A stretch of DNA of 64,000 nucleotides, taken from assembly GCF_014334135.1 (NCBI RefSeq), contig NZ_CP060497.1, positions 5,890,001-5,954,000 of the forward strand, read 5' to 3'. Below, piece by piece: positions 63,038-64,000 of the stretch. A program made the translations under genes and the position numbers. This DNA is from Olivibacter sp. SDN3. GTDB taxonomy: Bacteria > Bacteroidota > Bacteroidia > Sphingobacteriales > Sphingobacteriaceae. The first letter of the stretch is position 1, and every line of letters starts with the position of its first letter. The notes beneath the pieces were generated by a model that ran no database searches, was not told the DNA's origin, and was given only the letters and a program-made list of their open reading frames with translations.

Positions 63038-63759
63038 ATAATATTATTGAATTTCAGATAAATAACGAATAAGAGAAACAGCATTAAAAGCATTCCTATT
63101 AGAAGGATGCCTATATTGTTCTTCTTATGCATCACTTTAGTTCCACGCTCATTAATTTTCTTTTGTTGGTCTTTTATAACTTCTTCAGTAATATCCCCCC
63201 TCCTTTGAAGGGCGAAAAAACATAGTGCTGTTGCCTCGACATCAGCAGCTGCATTATGTGAGTCTATCAAATCCTTACTTAAAACTTCGTGATAGAGCTC
63301 GTTTAACTTAAGATACTTAACCCAAGGTTTTCTTGCATACTTCGCACTGATCAGCATAGTGCAAAACAATGGCATATGTCTCATTGGATTCACTATATTA
63401 CATCTATGAAAATCTGCTCCTATAACGTGAAAATCCAGCTCAACAAAATGCCCAACTACCAAAGGTTCATACATCATCAAATCTTTGGCAAGTAATTCCA
63501 TAACAAATGCTCTTGAGCGGCCATATTGAGTCAAGAATTTTATATCTAGATGATGTACAAGCTCCGCCTGCTTGCTTATAGGTATATCGTTGTTGTTAAT
63601 GTAATAATTTTCTCGTTTTATGATCTGCCCTCCGGCGTCATATATCATCCATGCAACCTGCACAGCAGCAGGCCATTTGTCACTAGCACTATGGGGAGCA
63701 CTCCAGTTTGTGGGAAGCCCTGTGGTTTCTGTATCTATGAAGAGTATGTAGTTTTGCAT
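63034..63759 (-). CDS. Membrane-anchored DEDDh 3'-5' exonuclease
   Basis: A 241-residue protein related to the proofreading subunit of DNA polymerase III. Exo I is FIDTETTGLP (Asp9, Glu11), Exo II is VVGHFVELDFHVIGADF and Exo III is DSHNAAADVEAT with the His and Asp of the DEDDh type. Unlike DnaQ, it has a C-terminal membrane helix (IGILLIGMLLMLFLLFVIYL), so it is probably tethered to the inner membrane. It overlaps the DUF294 gene by 4 bases (ATGA), so the pair is translationally coupled and probably works together. Confidence 0.9.
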   Translation of the reverse strand: MQNYILFIDTETTGLPTNWSAPHSASDKWPAAVQVAWMIYDAGGQIIKRENYYINNNDIPISKQAELVHHLDIKFLTQYGRSRAFVMELLAKDLMMYEPLVVGHFVELDFHVIGADFHRCNIVNPMRHMPLFCTMLISAKYARKPWVKYLKLNELYHEVLSKDLIDSHNAAADVEATALCFFALQRRGDITEEVIKDQQKKINERGTKVMHKKNNIGILLIGMLLMLFLLFVIYLKFNNII

Positions 63760-63794
63760 GCAAAAAATGCTCTACTTTATAGCTAACAAACTTA

Positions 63795-63844
63795 GATAAA
63801 ATGTTTTATATGCGGTTTATAAAAACCCATATAAACATTTTATC
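63795..63844. repeat. Long imperfect hairpin upstream of the exonuclease gene
   Basis: GATAAAATGTTTTATATG (63795-63812) pairs with CATATAAACATTTTATC (63828-63844) with one bulged T, and inner GGTTT/AAACC extends it. It ends 35 bases from the exonuclease start and touches a TAAGTTTG -7 box (minus strand, 63787-63794). No T-run follows on either strand, so it is not an ordinary terminator. The remaining bases to 64000 show no gene. Confidence 0.7.
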
Positions 63845-64000
63845 AGCCTATCTCTGGCCATTGGAGACAGTGTTTTTTAGAAAAAAATCAACAAAGACCT
63901 GTACATGTAAGAGCATCGCCTATAAACGTCCCAAAAAAAAGACATAATATTTTTTATTGTTAACATACACGTAACATTTACAAAACACTATAAAGCAACC

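Noticed and set aside
1-64000. CRISPR array, rRNA, prophage or replication origin
   Set aside because: No regularly spaced repeats, rRNA-like sequence, phage structural genes or origin-type clusters were seen on reading both strands.

Overview
The window is chromosomal DNA from a Bacteroidota species, most likely Sphingobacteriaceae (Sphingobacterium/Olivibacter/Pedobacter type). The evidence is four SusC/SusD-type outer-membrane nutrient importer pairs, a MurF-alanine racemase fusion, a CusA fused to a TolC-like domain, promoters of the TAnnTTTG type, and largely SD-poor starts. No rRNA, CRISPR or phage is visible; there are two tRNAs and two copies of one IS3-family element.

Layout. 1-4.1 kb: housekeeping genes (YggS end, GNAT, DUF3298 lipoprotein, aspartokinase, SAM methyltransferase). 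4.2-10.5 kb: an AcrAB-TolC-like multidrug efflux operon headed by a small exported protein. 10.7-12.9 kb: AT-rich accessory DNA with an SRPBCC protein, a PIN toxin/antitoxin pair whose toxin has lost its normal start, and gene fragments. 12.9-27.0 kb: a visibly more GC-rich (probably acquired) L-fucoside utilisation locus: GH29 fucosidase, SusC/SusD, AraC regulator, fucose-dehydrogenase-like aldo/keto reductase, zinc alcohol dehydrogenase, FucP-type transporter, RhaM-type mutarotase. It ends at tRNA-Leu/tRNA-Gly. Four of its genes are broken: susC by a frameshift, the regulator by an IS, the dehydrogenase by an internal deletion plus an IS, and the transporter by a frameshift. Three of its promoters share a direct-repeat operator with 21-bp spacing, placed 35-36 bp before a TAnnTTTG box.

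27.3-31.3 kb: recX, murF-alr, DUF502 and GNAT genes. 31.3-37.4 kb: a heavy-metal RND efflux operon. 37.5-61.5 kb: a second nutrient-acquisition region with a Gfo/Idh oxidoreductase, a truncated LacI regulator, a GH71/99-like hydrolase, a gamma-glutamyltransferase-like enzyme, UbiX, a full-length LacI regulator, three SusCD pairs and a GntP permease. The three susC genes, and less perfectly gntP, carry a CTAAAnCGnTTTAG palindrome that is the likely operator of the full-length LacI protein. 61.5-63.8 kb: a DUF294/CBS nucleotidyltransferase-like protein and a membrane-anchored DEDDh exonuclease, with a long hairpin upstream.

Function is inferred from recognised families; substrates of the SusCD systems at 45-61 kb cannot be read from sequence alone. 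All reconstructions of broken genes were done by hand from the bases.
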